Origin: Branchiostoma floridae | Taxonomy: Eukaryota; Chordata; Leptocardii; Amphioxiformes; Branchiostomatidae | NCBI RefSeq assembly: GCF_000003815.2 | Contig: NC_049980.1 | Location: 30,070,768 to 30,134,767 of the forward strand | Direction: 5' to 3' | DNA length: 64,000 bases | Shown: one piece after another, positions 1 to 13,685 of the stretch | How the letters are laid out: every line of letters begins with the position of its first letter | How positions within the stretch are numbered: position 1 is the first letter of the stretch | Program-made: the position numbers and the translations under genes | The notes under the pieces: generated by a model | Told to the model about the DNA's origin: nothing | Database searches by the model: none | The model's input: only the letters and a program-made list of their open reading frames with translations

Positions 1-85
1 AGTTTGTACATGTATTCCAAGCTTAATAGCACCATGGTCACCCACTTACGGTACATGTACATAGAGTATGATATGACATTGTAGG

Positions 86-295
86 TGTAACGCTAGTTCA
101 CCTTTATCCGCAGGATAACCTTTATTCGTTGTGTTTACACACACGGTATTTAGGGATATCAAGTCGACGGACGGTGGATCAAGTTGTAATATGTTCAAAC
201 TATTGTAGTTTGAAACTGTCGTCCGTCGACAAATACTCGTTTTTTAAAGCAACGGATATAGGTTACCCTGCGGATAAAGGTGAACTAGAGTTACA
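86..295. mobile_element. MITE, TTCACCTTTATCCG family, copy 1
   Basis: Terminal inverted repeats read TGTAACGCTAGTTCACC on the left and GGTGAACTAGAGTTACA on the right. The inner TTTATCCGCAGG pairs with CCTGCGGATAAA. An inner inverted pair (GTCGACGGAC and GTCCGTCGAC) makes the whole element strongly self-complementary. It has no coding capacity. Related copies lie at about 4897-5130 and 7130-7325. Confidence 0.8.
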
Positions 296-1296
296 GGACA
301 TGCTGTCTTCACCACTGATCATGATAAGTCACAACATAATTCTTGATAATGTTCTCCTTGCAGGGCAAACCACAAATCCAGTAGCAAACTGATGGCAGTG
401 AAGGTTAGCATCGTATTCAAGTGTTGACTTTGAACTTTGTTGTAGATATGTATAATGTTGGTTTGTGTCTCGGTGTGTATCAAGGTTGGCTAGACCAACT
501 AATTTTCTCAAGCTAACACAGATAATGCTCAACTCATACTATCATAGCAGCCTCACAGTTGAGCTCCTGGTTCCAATTAGTTGATAACTGAGAGACCCTG
601 GTTCAAGTCCCACAGTTAGGACTGTTAGATTCGGGTTCTTTTCCGATTGAAGATACAAGAGACGTCTTGCAGTTCACACTTGTTTATTCCACTCTGTCCA
701 GGATGTTACAATCTTTCCAAATCCAGACTCCTTCCCCGGACCTCCTGTCCAGACTTCCTTCTCTCGATTCCTCAACCAGACTCACTTGCTGACCTAGTTT
801 CTCCCAGACTACCCCTGTCTCTCTAACTTTCGGGGTGGGGATACCTTACAACTGCTTTTCTCATGGATTCTATCCTACTCTATTCTAAACTTACAACAAG
901 GACATCTCTGGAGCTCCGTTGGCACTGCAGCATCACTAAGAAGGGATGTAGAATGGGGATCGCATGTTTGAGGAGGTGCCCGGAGTATGTTAAGGGGAAG
1001 GGTTAGCAACCCCTCCCTGTAGATACATGTATACCCTGCTACAGAAAAAGCAAGGAAACTTGCTGGCCCATGTGCCCCTAGACACTACAAGGTAAATGAC
1101 AACAAGAGCACAGATAATGAAAATTGTCAACCTCACAGAAGTTTTGCTGAGGGAATTCAAGCCTAATCTTTTTCTACGCGTATATACATATATACAGCTT
1201 GTACATTCAGTATGAAGTGAAGTCATGTAGAGCTACATGTAGATGCAAGTTTCCAGACCTGTATTGTAACTGTTTATCTATAACTGTCTTCTACAG

Positions 1297-4200
1297 GTGA
1301 TTCCTTTAGATGTCACTCCAGAAGTACAGAAGCAAATCATGTCAGAGCTGGAAATTTTGTACAGGGTAAGAAAAAAAGATTATGTCCTTTATTACTGTGC
1401 ATCTTGTCATTGCCTAGTAACATACCCTTGGTCTTAAGAAATAAGAAAGAAAGTTGAAAAAAATATCACACAAAGATAATATGTATTTGGCAAACAAAGT
1501 CATCACCATAACAGTATATAGACTAGGCACTGCATACATATTGTCATGGTAACAATGTTCTTCGCCTTCTGCATTAGCAGTATGGCCCTGTGGCAATGGA
1601 TCTTTGAAAAGGTCCTATACATGTACTTAGATGTCTAGATAGGACAGATATCATTTATTGCATTATATTCAGGTCTGTGGAAAAATATTTTAATAACAAA
1701 CCTTTTCCCACCTTCAGTGCGACTCTCCGCACATTATAGGATTTTACGGAGCCTTCTTCACAGAGAACAGAATTTCCATATGTACAGAGTTTATGGATGG
1801 TGAGTTTGTTGTATATTTCTTAAGTCAATAAAAAACTTGTTTAGCTACCATTAAGGTATCTGTGTTATGTAACATAGGTGACAAGATGTGTAAGTCCTAA
1901 TATATGTGTTTGTGATGTTTGCTCATAATATTTGCACATTTCACTGCTTGAAAAGCCGAGTTTACGTGGTGGAAACTCCTGGGCATGCACCCAGAAACCC
2001 GAAATGTTCGGACATTCACGGTACGTATCGAACCGGGCACTCTGCCTGTCCGGGCAACTGGCACACCTGAGGATGCACGGAAACGAACCATTCCGTGTCC
2101 GGTACGTGTCTATGACCCGTGCTTGACCGCGCATTTAGCCGTAAGACTTCTCTATATGCCCGGACACCCGAGACTTGTGCCGAGCCGCACGGATGCTCTT
2201 TGCATAAATTACCGGGCAATTATCACCTAATTATCTACCTCGACTCAAGCGCGTTCATTACACCCTTTGTCATTAAAAATAGTGTTGTTTTACCACACCT
2301 GCCGACCTNNNNNNNNNNNNNNNNNNNNNNNNNNNNNNNNNNNNNNNNNNNNNNNNNNNNNNNNNNNNNNNNNNNNNNNNNNNNNNNNNNNNNNNNNNNN
2401 NNNNNNNNTTTTCAACTATTTTGGACTGCTCCTGGTGGGCTCCGTCGCTCTTTTCGCTTTCAAATATATGTCAGTCTGCTGCCATAGGTCACTAGCATCT
2501 GGTCACTACTAGTATTTTCATAAGCAGTCGCCCAACTATTAGGTATAGTCGCTTCCAAGTTGATGACATAAACTCCTGTAGATCTCTCGATTTCTGCATT
2601 GCTGGTCTCAAAAATTCTGTTGTCCAGGCGGTCTTCTACACAAGACGATGCTAGTCAGGAGCACTGGCTTGTAAAGTTCACATAACAGTAGTATTCAGTC
2701 CATCGTGAAACGGCAGCAGCTAGCCCTTCTCGCGTTCGACGTAGTGACAATGACCTTTCTTGCTGAAAGTCAAACCACACAAAACAACAGCTGGGCTCTT
2801 CGGTGCATCGGTTGTTGCAACAGAACTAGGTCCCATGGCGTTGGTAGTTGGATGCAATTCCACAGCAAGAAGGTGTCCGATCTTGACGTAGAGTATTTCC
2901 AAGCTCTCATTGTTCACTGGCTGTGGGGCCGTCTGGCGTGCATACTAAGAGCTGGGTGAAAGCACTACTTTACAGAAACAAGGTCATCTCCGAATGCCAA
3001 CTGAAAGATGGGATTGAAAGATTTGAAAATCGTAACACGTTTGCTGATTGGTCTACCCAACTGCTATGTGGAATACAATTGGCTGCGTTTTATGCGTATT
3101 TGCATATAGACGGACAAAGTAAGCTGAATTTAGCTTATTGTCACATGGTCGCAATTCACAGACTGTCAAACAATACAGTCAGTCAAACAATACCCACACG
3201 GTACTAGGTGGTAAAGTGCAGCTGTAATTGCTTACGGTTTCAGACATCACTTTGATAATAAACGTAACGTTTACTCTATCCTACAACAATAGTGAACTAC
3301 ATAAACCTCCTTGGTTCAACTAGCATTATCACAAAGCATAAACATGTTATGAATCAAGGGCCCCGACGTGCATAGTTATCAACTTCCCTGACACAAAAGA
3401 TGACATTTGTTTGTCGTACAATGCTTCTATATATACATGTATTACTTTCATGCATATCCTAACAAAGAAAAAATTCAATTATGTATCCTACGCGTCACGC
3501 GTGTGTGTTTTCTGTTTATATAAACCAAGGGGACCCATCCTTAGGCTCCTTTTAACCTCCTTTATGTATCTTGAAAATCTTTATTACATACTATTTGTAT
3601 GTCTTATTTTCTAGTTCACTAAAATGAGCTTGTCGTGTATCGTTATATATCATAAATAAACCTATCACAGAAGTTCTTATGTTTTTCTAAGCTCCATAGG
3701 CTTTGATAGAAATTGTTTGTGTTTGCAGAAATCCTTCTAACAAATTGAATAATCATTTAACTACACCCTGTGTCTGGCCGGACAGCTAAACAATCAGAAC
3801 GGTACCATAACATCAACCTGTACATTTAGTTTCAATATGTGTATGCATTTTTCTTTTTGGGGGGTGGCGGGATTTTTGTAGCCAGTAAGTCAGACGTGTC
3901 GCGATCGCGTATCGACGCCATGTATTCAGAACAAAACATTGCATGTGTATTGGGGGGGGGGTGCGTTCAGTGGAAATAGCAGTTTATTAACGTCTGTTTC
4001 TTTCTAAAATACTGTAGCGTGTAGATTTTCATCCATGGGTATCTCAATCCCATAAGTTGAACAAACTTGCAAATTTACTGTAAGATGCTACTGCCGTATC
4101 GGACATTATTTACAGAATTGGAACGTGCGCGTTCAGAACCAGTAACGCGCCTTTTCCCGGCACGATCAATAAATAAGCAAACGGAACACAATGTTACGAA

Positions 4201-7200
4201 ATAGACATGTTCAACTGTCAAACATTTTGTTGCACAGTAATATCTTATAATTCATGCAGCATGAGCAAACTTTGAAATTTCTAAAGTCACTCTGCGGTAC
4301 CGTAAGTTGAATATACACACGTTAAAATGTTATCAGGATCATAAGCTTTGTTAATGCAAGAAATAAGATACAGAGAAAGAAGTTTTTCGTTTCTTTATTC
4401 TATGGATACTTCTATACTGTTTTCAGTACCATTAAAAAAAACAACGTTGAGAGCAATAATCGCTTGAATACACACTACCCCTTCACTGAGCCACTTCTCA
4501 AGACACGCAGTGTGCGGGTACCGCGAACTACCGGACATGGCCATGTCCGGCAATGATTGGGGATATTCGGCACCGGACACACTGTGGCTAGAAATTCGTT
4601 TATACGACCCGGACATGTCAAGTTCCACGGTAGTGTAAGAAACCAAAAATTGCCAGAAATTCTTGTTTTAGTGCAGTGTTTTCCTATGAAGTAGTTCTGA
4701 TGGAATGATTTGATGTTGATATGCATCTTCATTTGTGTGGTACATAGCAAGAAATTAGTGTGTTGAAATTGTTGAATTAACATGCTTTCTATTTCAAATT
4801 TTGCAGGTGGTTCTTTAGAGTTGTACGGTGCTATACCAGAACCTGTTTTAGGGAGAATAGCTTTTTCTGTAAGTGCAAAGATTTATTACTTTTTCTCACT
4901 CAGTAACACTATGTAGTTCACCTTTATCCGAGGAGTAACCTATATCTGTTGCTTTCAGGAATGGGTGATTAGGGGTATGAAGTCGACGGACGGTAGTTTC
5001 AAACTACAATATTCTGAACATATTACTAGTTGAAACCATCATCGGTCCAGTTGATATCACTTAATACTGAGTTGGTAAACACAACGAATATAGGGTACCT
5101 TGCGGATAAAGGTGAACTAGCATTACATGTGCTACCAAAACTTTTGCAATGGCCCAATTGATTACATTGTGTTATGAATTTGTTTTCAGAACATTGTAAG
5201 GCTGCACAAATATGGTAAATGGATTTTAAGAAGTAAAATTATGGTAAGGAGAAAATTCAATGTGAAAGCGCTGAGAGTCTGAGGGAACTTCAAAAGTCAA
5301 TACACATTGTTTCAGGGACTGTGGATACAGATGCACGTTTTCCTCCTAACACATGTTTTTCATCTTCATTGCTTTCTGAATATTTCCATATATATGTCCT
5401 AGAACCAAGAAATTGGTGTTGCCTTCAGTTTGGTCATGTTGGTATATCATCGTAGCTAAGCAATGTATTTGGCAAGAGCAACACTACTTATGATACCTAT
5501 TTAGTAGTTATTCTTTAGTACACAGCACTGTCCTTGGTGCTGAATGTTGTGCTTTGGTTTCTTCGTAACAAATACCATCAACTTTTGACATGTCACCCTC
5601 ATAGAAACATGATAGTCACCCACTTAATACCTAAATTGTGATTAAGACCAAGATTGGAGGGAAATGCAAATTCTATGGATTTGAAATACAATGTATATGA
5701 CTTAAAAAGAGACCACACTTGCCAAAACTTGTGTGGTGAAAAATTCTTCCATTGGAATACAACTGATGATTACAAAAGGTGAATTACACTGTAGCAGTAT
5801 AGAAGGGATACGCAAGAAGGACGATCAGGCTACCTTCAGAGTGATGGTTTTCATCTTCACTGCTGTCTGAATATTTGCATATGTATGTCCGCTCCTAGAA
5901 CAACAAAAATTGGTGTTGCCTTCAGTTTGATCATGTTGGTACATCATCATAGCTATATAGGCAAGAGAAACACTACATATGATACATATTTAGTAGTTAT
6001 TCTTTACTACACAGCACTGTCCTTGGTGCTGAATGTTGTGCTTTAGTTTATTCTCAACAAATAGCGGAAACTCTTGACATATCACCCTGAGGCTCATATA
6101 TACAAACATGCTAGTCACTAAGACCAAGATTGGAAGGAAATGCAAAATTCTATGGATTTGAAATGCAATGTATATTACATAAAAAGTTGTAACGGGAGGT
6201 GCCCCAACACGGTACGCTTTTTCTTGCGCTCAAACTCATGGCGCTCCATCGCTAGTTGCCTGAGAGTGGTCAAATTTTGATGACTGAATTTTTTACACAT
6301 AGATTTGAACAACATACTTGAATAAGAAATGCATTCATGTGANNNNNNNNNNNNNNNNNNNNNNNNNNNNNNNNNNNNNNNNNNNNNNNNNNNNNNNNNN
6401 NNNNNNNNNNNNNNNNNNNNNNNNNNNNNNNNNNNNNNNNNNNNNNNNNNNNNNNNNNNNNNNNNNNNNNNNNNNNNNNNNNNNNNNNNNNNNNNNNNNN
6501 NNNNNNNNNNNNNNNNNNCCCATTCAGTTGCACTTCCCCACCCAGACAAAGCATAGAAGATATCACCTCAGTGTTTGTTTGTTTTATTTATTTTACCAGG
6601 GGTAACATACTGCTTTTCTAGGGCTTTTCAATGTGCCCTTGGGGGTAACCCCAGACATACATATACATACATATCAAATAGAATAAGAAGAAACATAACA
6701 TGAGAAAATTAACATTGATGCGTATAACTGTCAGTACAAATCATAGCAACTTAGGAATAGCCAATATATAATATCATCTTACGATATGAGTAAATCAAAA
6801 TTGCAATATTGAATAATATGACTGAAATTCTGCACATTCTGAGTTTTTCCATTCTATTTGATGAATGATTGAAATGTTATCTAATTGGTTTTTCATGTCA
6901 CGGTCGCTCGTGTCAAGGCTGTTTGTGTTGGGAGAGGTGAAAAAGAATGTTACTCTTCTGATTGTATTGTCTTGATTTTCAGGTTGTCACGGGATTGAAT
7001 TATTTGTGGGGACTAAAGATAATGCACAGAGGTGAGTGCGTATAACTCTATCTCTGCTTTCAAATCGACAGTAAAAAGACAATGTGTGACTGTTTTCACA
7101 TCATTTGAATTGCCTTACAATTTACAAATGTAAAATGCTAGTTCATGTTTATGTGTGGGGTAACCTATACCCATTGCTTTTAAAAACAGTATTTAGGAAT

Positions 7201-10200
7201 ATAAAGTTGATGGATGGTGGTTTTAAATTACAGATTGAAACCATCGTTGATATGTCTTAATACCGTTTTTAAAAGCAGTATAGATATACATATGCCCCAT
7301 GGATAAGGTGGACTAACGGTAGCGTTAGCTTTTGTAGTATGATGGTTGTTGAATAATATTTTGTTCATCCACTTGGTTTTGTAGATGTGAAGCCTTCAAA
7401 TATCCTGGTTAACACAAAGGGTCAAGTGAAGCTTTGTGACTTTGGTGTCAGTGTACAGGTAAGACCACAGTTACTTCTGAATTGTCAGACTGCAAACCTA
7501 CAGTTGAAAACCTCATGATTTTGAGTTCACTAAAATTGTTTGTTTTGTGCCGTTTGTGACTTCTATGCTGGACTATGGATACAAAATGCTGTAAAATGAG
7601 GATATTGGATTATTGGTTGCTTTTCTTATTTCTGTCTTTCCCAATGTTTCAGTTAGTGGACTCCATAGCCAAGACTTATGTCGGAACTAGTGCCTACATG
7701 GCGGTAAGTAAAGTCCAACTTAAGCAGTTCGTACTCAACTATGGTGAAAGAAATATTTTTCACAGTGTTTGCAGTAGCCAAATGCTTCATGGAAAAGTGA
7801 AGTTAGAAACAATACTATCAAATCATACAGTTGTACAGATTGAATAGGAACATGAGTATTTCCATATTGTCATACATGCACATGAATCTAAAAATAACAA
7901 TAAATCCATATTGCTTGTTTTGGTTTGTCGTCTTTTCATTTCATTCTGACCACAATAACTCTGTTTTTGTAGATACACAGTGTTGATGAATACTTTGTCT
8001 TGTATTTTGTAGTCAACGAATACTGTGTAGAGCACAGTACTGTGTTTCATTACTTTTTAATCATAAAGCCACTGGCAGTATCATCCCCCCCCCCCCCTTA
8101 TTGCCACACTTTTTGTTTCAGCCTGAGAGAATTCTAGGAGATGAGTACGGCATCCACTCAGATGTCTGGAGTCTAGGGCTCTCTCTGTTAGAGGTGAGGA
8201 GAATATTGTCACCCTCTTCTAGTGGTCATTGAAAATTTGATCCGTGTATACCTTTGTGTTGCAAGAAAGTTTAGCATTGTACTATGATTAATACCAACAC
8301 AGATGAGCTTCTATAATCAAATGCACTCAGGTAATATTATAGAGGGCAAGGAAATACTGTAAATTTTGAAATATTCATTGCATTTTTAGTCTGTTTTTGT
8401 GCAGACCTTTTGTGTATTTTTTCTTTGATAATGAATTTCCTTAATGTTTCAGATGGCATTAGGGAGATTTCCATACCCAAAGGTAAGGCAGTCACTGTAC
8501 CTTGATGATTACTTTAAAAGTAAAATGTTTGCGATGGTTTTAAGTGGTCGGTTTTTGCATTGACCTCTTCACCGCAAACCACCACAAACATTATTGGCTG
8601 TTTTCTGCCTGCCTACCTAATTTTTTCAACTGCAAACATAAAATTACTGCAAGCACTGGACATTCTCCCTACTGAAAAAAATTAAATCATGCAGAAAATA
8701 ACTTGTCTTGTGGTGATGTGAAATGTAAAGTAGTTTTGGTCAATGTAGTATAACCAGAGGGACAAAATTTATTAAATTGAAGAATCATTTTCTCACAAAC
8801 GGCTGACAATTTATAAGAAATCTTGAAGTGATAGCTGGAGAAGAAGTGATACCATCTTGTTGTTGGGTAACTAGCTTATCAAACTAGCTTCAGAAATATC
8901 TAACCTGGCCATAGTATATATTCCAACCTGCTACATGAATACACTTGTATGCATGGTATTGAAGCAGGGCTTCCATGTTGCCAACAGTTGACATACATGT
9001 ATGTGTGGATGTTTGTCTCTCCTTTCTCAGATTCAGAAGAATAAATACTACGGTGATGTAGTGGTGAGTATTTATTAATGAAAAACTAAATATTTTGCTT
9101 TCGATATTACCTTTGCTTTGTACATGTATATAGGTAGAACAGAATTGATGGTAAGTTATTGAAACGTTTCTGCCAGATTTCTATTTTTTCACGTTTGAGA
9201 TTTTGGCTTAGACCATTCAACTCTCAAACAGTTTATACTCTCTCCTTAATTACCTCTTGTAAATGAATGCATGAACAATACGAAACACGTAGCGGAGATC
9301 AACATGTTAATCAAAGACTGTAACATTACACAGGGCTCGAAATTCATTTTTGGGATTAGGTGCACTGGTGCACCCAGCTTAAAAAATTGGGTGCACCAAA
9401 ACATTTTTGGGTGCACCACTTAAATTTAAGTAGAATGTCAAAACAGCCTAATAACAAAACTTAGTTACAAGCTATCAAATTCTTACACAAGTAATATGAC
9501 AGACATTTTTATTATCTTTCTAACAGATGTATTCTTAGATGTCAAGAATATGATCTATACTAGAACACTTGATATATTTCCATACTAAACCTAAGAAAAT
9601 ATTTAGGTGCACCCTGTGCACCCACTGAAAAAAATTGGGTGCACAGTTCCAATTTTGGGTACACCTTGGTGCACATGCACCCAGTATTTCGAGCCCTGGC
9701 TACAGTTGGCAGGTCTTCTGGAGCTCAGTAATTACATGCATACATAGTTCCTATGGTCTGGAAGACAGTGCAGGTGTGTGTAATTAGTGCAGCAATGTAG
9801 AAAGATTGTTGATGAGATTTCTGTGTTTTCTTCCTTGCCAGCCAATGGAAGTGTTCCAGTGTATACTCACAGAGGTGAGTCAACTTGATATACAATGCAT
9901 ACTGGTACATCTGTTTATAGAATGCTTTCAGTCAATATTGATATCAAAGAATAAGGCGGGTTTTTGACTGCCATTTAGGTGTCATTGAATTTCAGTTTGC
10001 GTGTTCAAATATACAATGTAGACTGCATTTTTCATATTTGATTGGCATTTAAATGTCAGAACACAAAACAAGTTAGACAAACAATACCAATTTTTTGTGA
10101 ACAAACTATCAGCTACCTGCCAATGTTTTGGTAGGTAACTTAAAGGTATTGTACTTCAATACCTTCCCAAAGGCAATACTGATCATGACTGCAGTTCTAC

Positions 10201-12189
10201 TTTCCATTGTAGGGCATATCTATGAGACTTTTAATTAGCTTTAAGTCTATATAACTTTCAGGCCTCTTAAATGCAATTTGGTCTTAAAATCCTGAATGTC
10301 TCAGTAATCCAAATGATGGAATAATTATTTACAGAGAGATCAGTGTGAAGAATATGCTGTTTAACTGTTGATCTCTAATTTGTATTGTGTTCTTTGCTTA
10401 TTCCAGAATCCTCTAGCTTTGTCTGCTGAAAACTTCTCCCCACCATTTGTTGACTTTGTTGGAAGATGGTAAGTGACTGATACCATTATCACAGCACCCA
10501 TGGACTCATTCAGATATGTTTTTATATTGTGAAGATTTCTTGTCAGATTGGTCTCGTTTCAGAGTTATCAGCCCAGGATTAGGTGTAAGAACAATTGTAG
10601 GGTGGAACTCATCATAAAAAAACAGTAGGGGTATCTTCAAATATTTAGATAATGCCTAAAGTTAGATGTGCAATGGCTAAGTGTGACAAGTCTGTTATAA
10701 AATGTTATAAAAACACCCATGTCACAAATTATTGGTAAAGGACATATTATGTATATGTTCAATTGCGACATCAAACAGCTAAGAATAAAAGCTTGTTGCT
10801 TAGTGTATACACATGTGCACCAATTTCACATTTTTCTTTATTTTCAAAGAGGTTAATTTGTATTTCATAATGGTTGCCCATGGTGGGAAATCATATTCCA
10901 GATTGTTCTGATTATGGGGATGCATTCATTTGACTTTAACTACTGTAACTGTGAAAGTTAGTTTCATCTTCTTATCGATTCTCTTGCTGGTTTCTTATCA
11001 TATCACACTTTATTTCCTCACAGTTTCTATCATTGAAATTTTAACTTTTCTGTAGTATGCAGAAGTCCCCGAAAGAGAGACCCTCCCCCATGCAGCTGTT
11101 GGTGAGTTAAGAATAACTCAAACTATTATACTAGCAGGGCTCGAAATACCACCTGCATATGCACTATAGTGCAGGTGAAATTGGAGCTGTGCAGGTATTT
11201 CTGGTGTCTACCTGCACCAAACCTGCACTGGTCCATGTACTGGGATTTATACATACATGTCATACTTTTTTTTTCGTATGATGTAAGTGTATGTGGATTG
11301 TTATTAGCTGCATTGAATGTTACTACCTATATAGTATAAGAGAAAAATAGCAATTGTTCATGAACAATTTTAGTATGATCCATACTTCCTAAATTCAGAG
11401 TGGTGCAGGTGAAATTTGTCTGGTGCAGGTAATTTTCAATGTTACCTGCACCAGTGCAGGTATGCAGAAAAAAATATTTCGAGCCCTGACTAGTATACTG
11501 TAGCTAGTAGATGTAACTGGTTGCCATACATTGTGCGATTGTTGAGCAATAAAGTTGTTTTCAAGTTCACTGTTTCTTGGACAGGATTTACACAGTCACA
11601 AGTTTGCATAGCATTGTCTTTTGGTCATTCAAACTTAGAATTGTTACAGATTGAGCTGTACCTCAGAGTGATTGTACCTTTCGTTTTATTTTTTGCTGTA
11701 TAATTTTCTCACCTGCACTTTTAAAAACAAAATTCCCCCACAGTACTAGTATGATGTACATGTACATAGCAATGATCTCTTTATGACATCATATCCTTGT
11801 TCCCTATTCAGTGTTTCTAAACTTATAATTTTAGCTGGAAAGTTCACCTGTGTTCAACTCGGTAAAATTTATTCCCAAGCAGACTGAGCTTTAATTACCA
11901 ACACAAGAAAAAGTTGGATCAGTCTTTGAAACACATGAGATTGTGTGCATAAAAAGCTGCAGAAAGTTCATGACATCCCCCATTGCGTAAATTGGTAGCT
12001 ACAGTTGCTTGAAACTGCTTGAAACAAAATTGTGACTTACATGATATTTGGTTCCCATAGCAACATCCATTCATCCAAGCCAGCGGTGACAGCAGTGACA
12101 CAGAAGTGATCGCGATGTGGATGGGACAGCGGCGCGCACAGATAGACTTACTACAGCAGAACCCAGGTGCTGTGGCCAGAGTGCCCTAA
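1297..12189 (+). CDS. MAP2K5: MAP kinase kinase 5 (MEK5), C-terminal 13 exons, 5' part outside window
   Basis: Dual-specificity kinase that activates ERK5. Exons: 1297-1365, 1718-1799, 4807-4868, 6983-7031, 7385-7458, 7653-7703, 8122-8193, 8453-8482, 9031-9063, 9842-9874, 10407-10468, 11056-11101, 12061-12189. All have GT-AG borders and compatible phases, and they join to 263 codons plus TAA. The order matches vertebrate MEK5: [13 protein letters not shown], then [19 protein letters not shown], the catalytic loop HRDVKPSN, the Mg-binding loop LCDFGVS, and the activation segment [16 protein letters not shown]. That segment holds the Ser and Thr that MEKK2/3 phosphorylate in the known family. 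HSDVWSLG and GRFPYPK follow. The PB1 domain, the glycine-rich loop and the start codon lie upstream of the window. The exon at 9031-9063 ([11 protein letters not shown]) differs from the vertebrate IQKNQGSLM stretch. Introns are full of MITEs, and assembly gaps lie at 2309-2408 and 6343-6518. Identity is near certain; exon edges rest on consensus and phase only. Confidence 0.95.
2309..2408. other. Assembly gap (100 N)
   Basis: Exactly 100 N within a MAP2K5 intron (1800-4806). The flank at about 1985-2230 is richer in GC and CCGGA words than the rest of the intron, so the gap probably sits in a repeat. Open frames called across it are artefacts. The rest of this 3-kb intron shows no exon I can support. 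Confidence 0.95.
4897..5130. mobile_element. MITE, TTCACCTTTATCCG family, copy 2
   Basis: It lies in the MAP2K5 intron directly after the exon ending at 4868. The left end reads TAGTTCACCTTTATCCG and the right end CGGATAAAGGTGAACTAG, with an internal AAGTCGACGGACGG block shared with copy 1. The outer limits are approximate. Confidence 0.75.
5330..6185. repeat. Imperfect tandem duplication, about 0.5-kb unit
   Basis: The stretch at about 5330-5700 recurs at about 5830-6185. Both share TTTCATCTTCA-TGCT, AATTGGTGTTGCCTTCAGTTT, CAGCACTGTCCTTGGTGCTG and GACCAAGATTGGA in the same order with scattered substitutions. It lies within a MAP2K5 intron. Confidence 0.75.
6343..6518. other. Assembly gap (176 N)
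   Basis: A run of N in the MAP2K5 intron 4869-6982. Its right flank (TTTATTTTACCAGGGGTAAC) looks repeat-derived. Confidence 0.95.
7130..7325. mobile_element. MITE, TTCACCTTTATCCG family, decayed copy 3
   Basis: It lies in the MAP2K5 intron between exons 6983-7031 and 7385-7458. The diverged ends GCTAGTTCATGTTTATG and GGATAAGGTGGACTAAC, and the central AAAGTTGATGGATGGTGG, align with the other two copies. It is the most mutated of the three. Confidence 0.6.
9331..9698. mobile_element. MITE with CAGGGCTCGAAAT termini, copy 1
   Basis: The ends are CAGGGCTCGAAAT on the left and ATTTCGAGCCCTG on the right. Sub-terminal repeats GGTGCACC and TGGGTGCAC occur several times in both orientations. It is non-coding, inside a MAP2K5 intron. 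No clear target-site duplication is visible. Confidence 0.8.
11135..11488. mobile_element. MITE with CAGGGCTCGAAAT termini, copy 2
   Basis: Same termini as the element at 9331, but with a different sub-terminal repeat (ACCTGCA and TGCAGGT, many times). Flanking ACTAG on both sides may be the target duplication. It lies in the last MAP2K5 intron. Confidence 0.8.
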
Positions 12190-13055
12190 CTAACTACTTA
12201 CCACTGTCCCGTGCACTTCCAGCATCTTGTCCAGGATATACAATGTACTTATAAACAATTACTTCATGTATATGTAAAATGTATTAATGTCATAACAATG
12301 TGTTATTATAGTATAATGGTATGAGTTCCAAAAGTCATTGCAAAAATATATTGAGCTATAAGGTTTAAAAATATACTAAGTAGATGTAGGTCTTGCCAGG
12401 AAAAAATACAAGATAATATCTATTAGGTTGTTTGAAACAAAGAAAGTGTCAAAGATATAGGCAAATGTAAGATACCTAGTTGTCCTGTAGAATAGTTTGG
12501 AAAAGATTTAAATATTAGCACGTCAAATGAAAAGAAATAGGTCAATAACTAGTGGAAGTCACATATTTTCTGGAGCTGAAGTATAGAAAGAAGATATCAT
12601 GATGTATAATAAGTCTAATGTTGCAATAAGTCAAGTGCATCTGCACAGTACAAGTAACTTTAAGAATTGTCACACTAGTGGCTATATCATGGGGTAGTGA
12701 AAATTGATGATAACAAAAAAAGACAAAATGGTATTCAAGATAAGAATGGGGTCTATAATACCATGATACAAAATATAAACTATATGTGTAAAACTTTAAG
12801 GTGAAACAATAACACAGATTTTGAAATTGGATCCCATAAGACCAACTGAGTATGATAGATTTAGGTACAATGTAATAATGAATGTACAATTGAATGGCAC
12901 ATAGGCTTTTGGCGATGCCTTCGGAGTGAAGCCATTTTTCAAATATAAGAATCTATACAAAGCAATATATGCAAGTAAGTGCTGTCATTCCTGTCACCAG
13001 TATTAACACACAGCTGCTATGAAAATCTACAATTCAAATATCTTTCCTATAGAGC

Positions 13056-13061
13056 AATAAA
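13056..13061 (+). terminator. Candidate poly(A) signal for MAP2K5
   Basis: AATAAA about 870 nt after the MAP2K5 stop codon at 12189. It is the first canonical hexamer seen downstream. A longer transcript could use the AATAAA sites near 18047 or 18365. Confidence 0.35.
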
Positions 13062-13685
13062 GTGTACCATTAAAAGATATTATTAAGACTATATCATATT
13101 AGGATAATCTAAAATAGCATGTCAAATTTGTAAATTAAAACATCTACATTTTATGTATACCCTGCAACGTAATAAATTAATGTACATACAAGTGTCTGAA
13201 ATGACAGGGCATATCCAATTATGCTGTACTTAAAAAAGAAATCTAATATAATAGAAAGTACAATATAGAATTGTAGTATACATCGAATGTAACAAAATTA
13301 GTTGTTTAACTATAGTCAGGACAAAATGTCACTTCTCCAGTTTGTCAGGTAAATTTTGCCCATTGATGCCACAGGAATAAGTCCCAAAGGCCTGTACCAC
13401 TATCAGACTGTGAAAGAAGAAAACAAAATACATTTACATGTTGTACAGTGAAGATACCTTTCTTTTTGAGGGAAATTCCGCACATTCTTCAGAAAAATAG
13501 CACAATATCACGATCATATTATGAAATGCTTTCAGTACATTTACATGTAGTGTTATTTTGTAAATATGTTGATTTTAATTTGATTAAGTCGTAGATTTCT
13601 AGTGTTGCACTGATACTGTTGTAAAATGAATTTACTTTATTTGTGTTTGTGACTTCATCTGCATGGTATTTTCATCTGATTCAAG

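Noticed and set aside
555-625. tRNA-like sequence with GGTTCAAGTCC
   Set aside because: Only a box B-like word is present; no box A or cloverleaf can be drawn.
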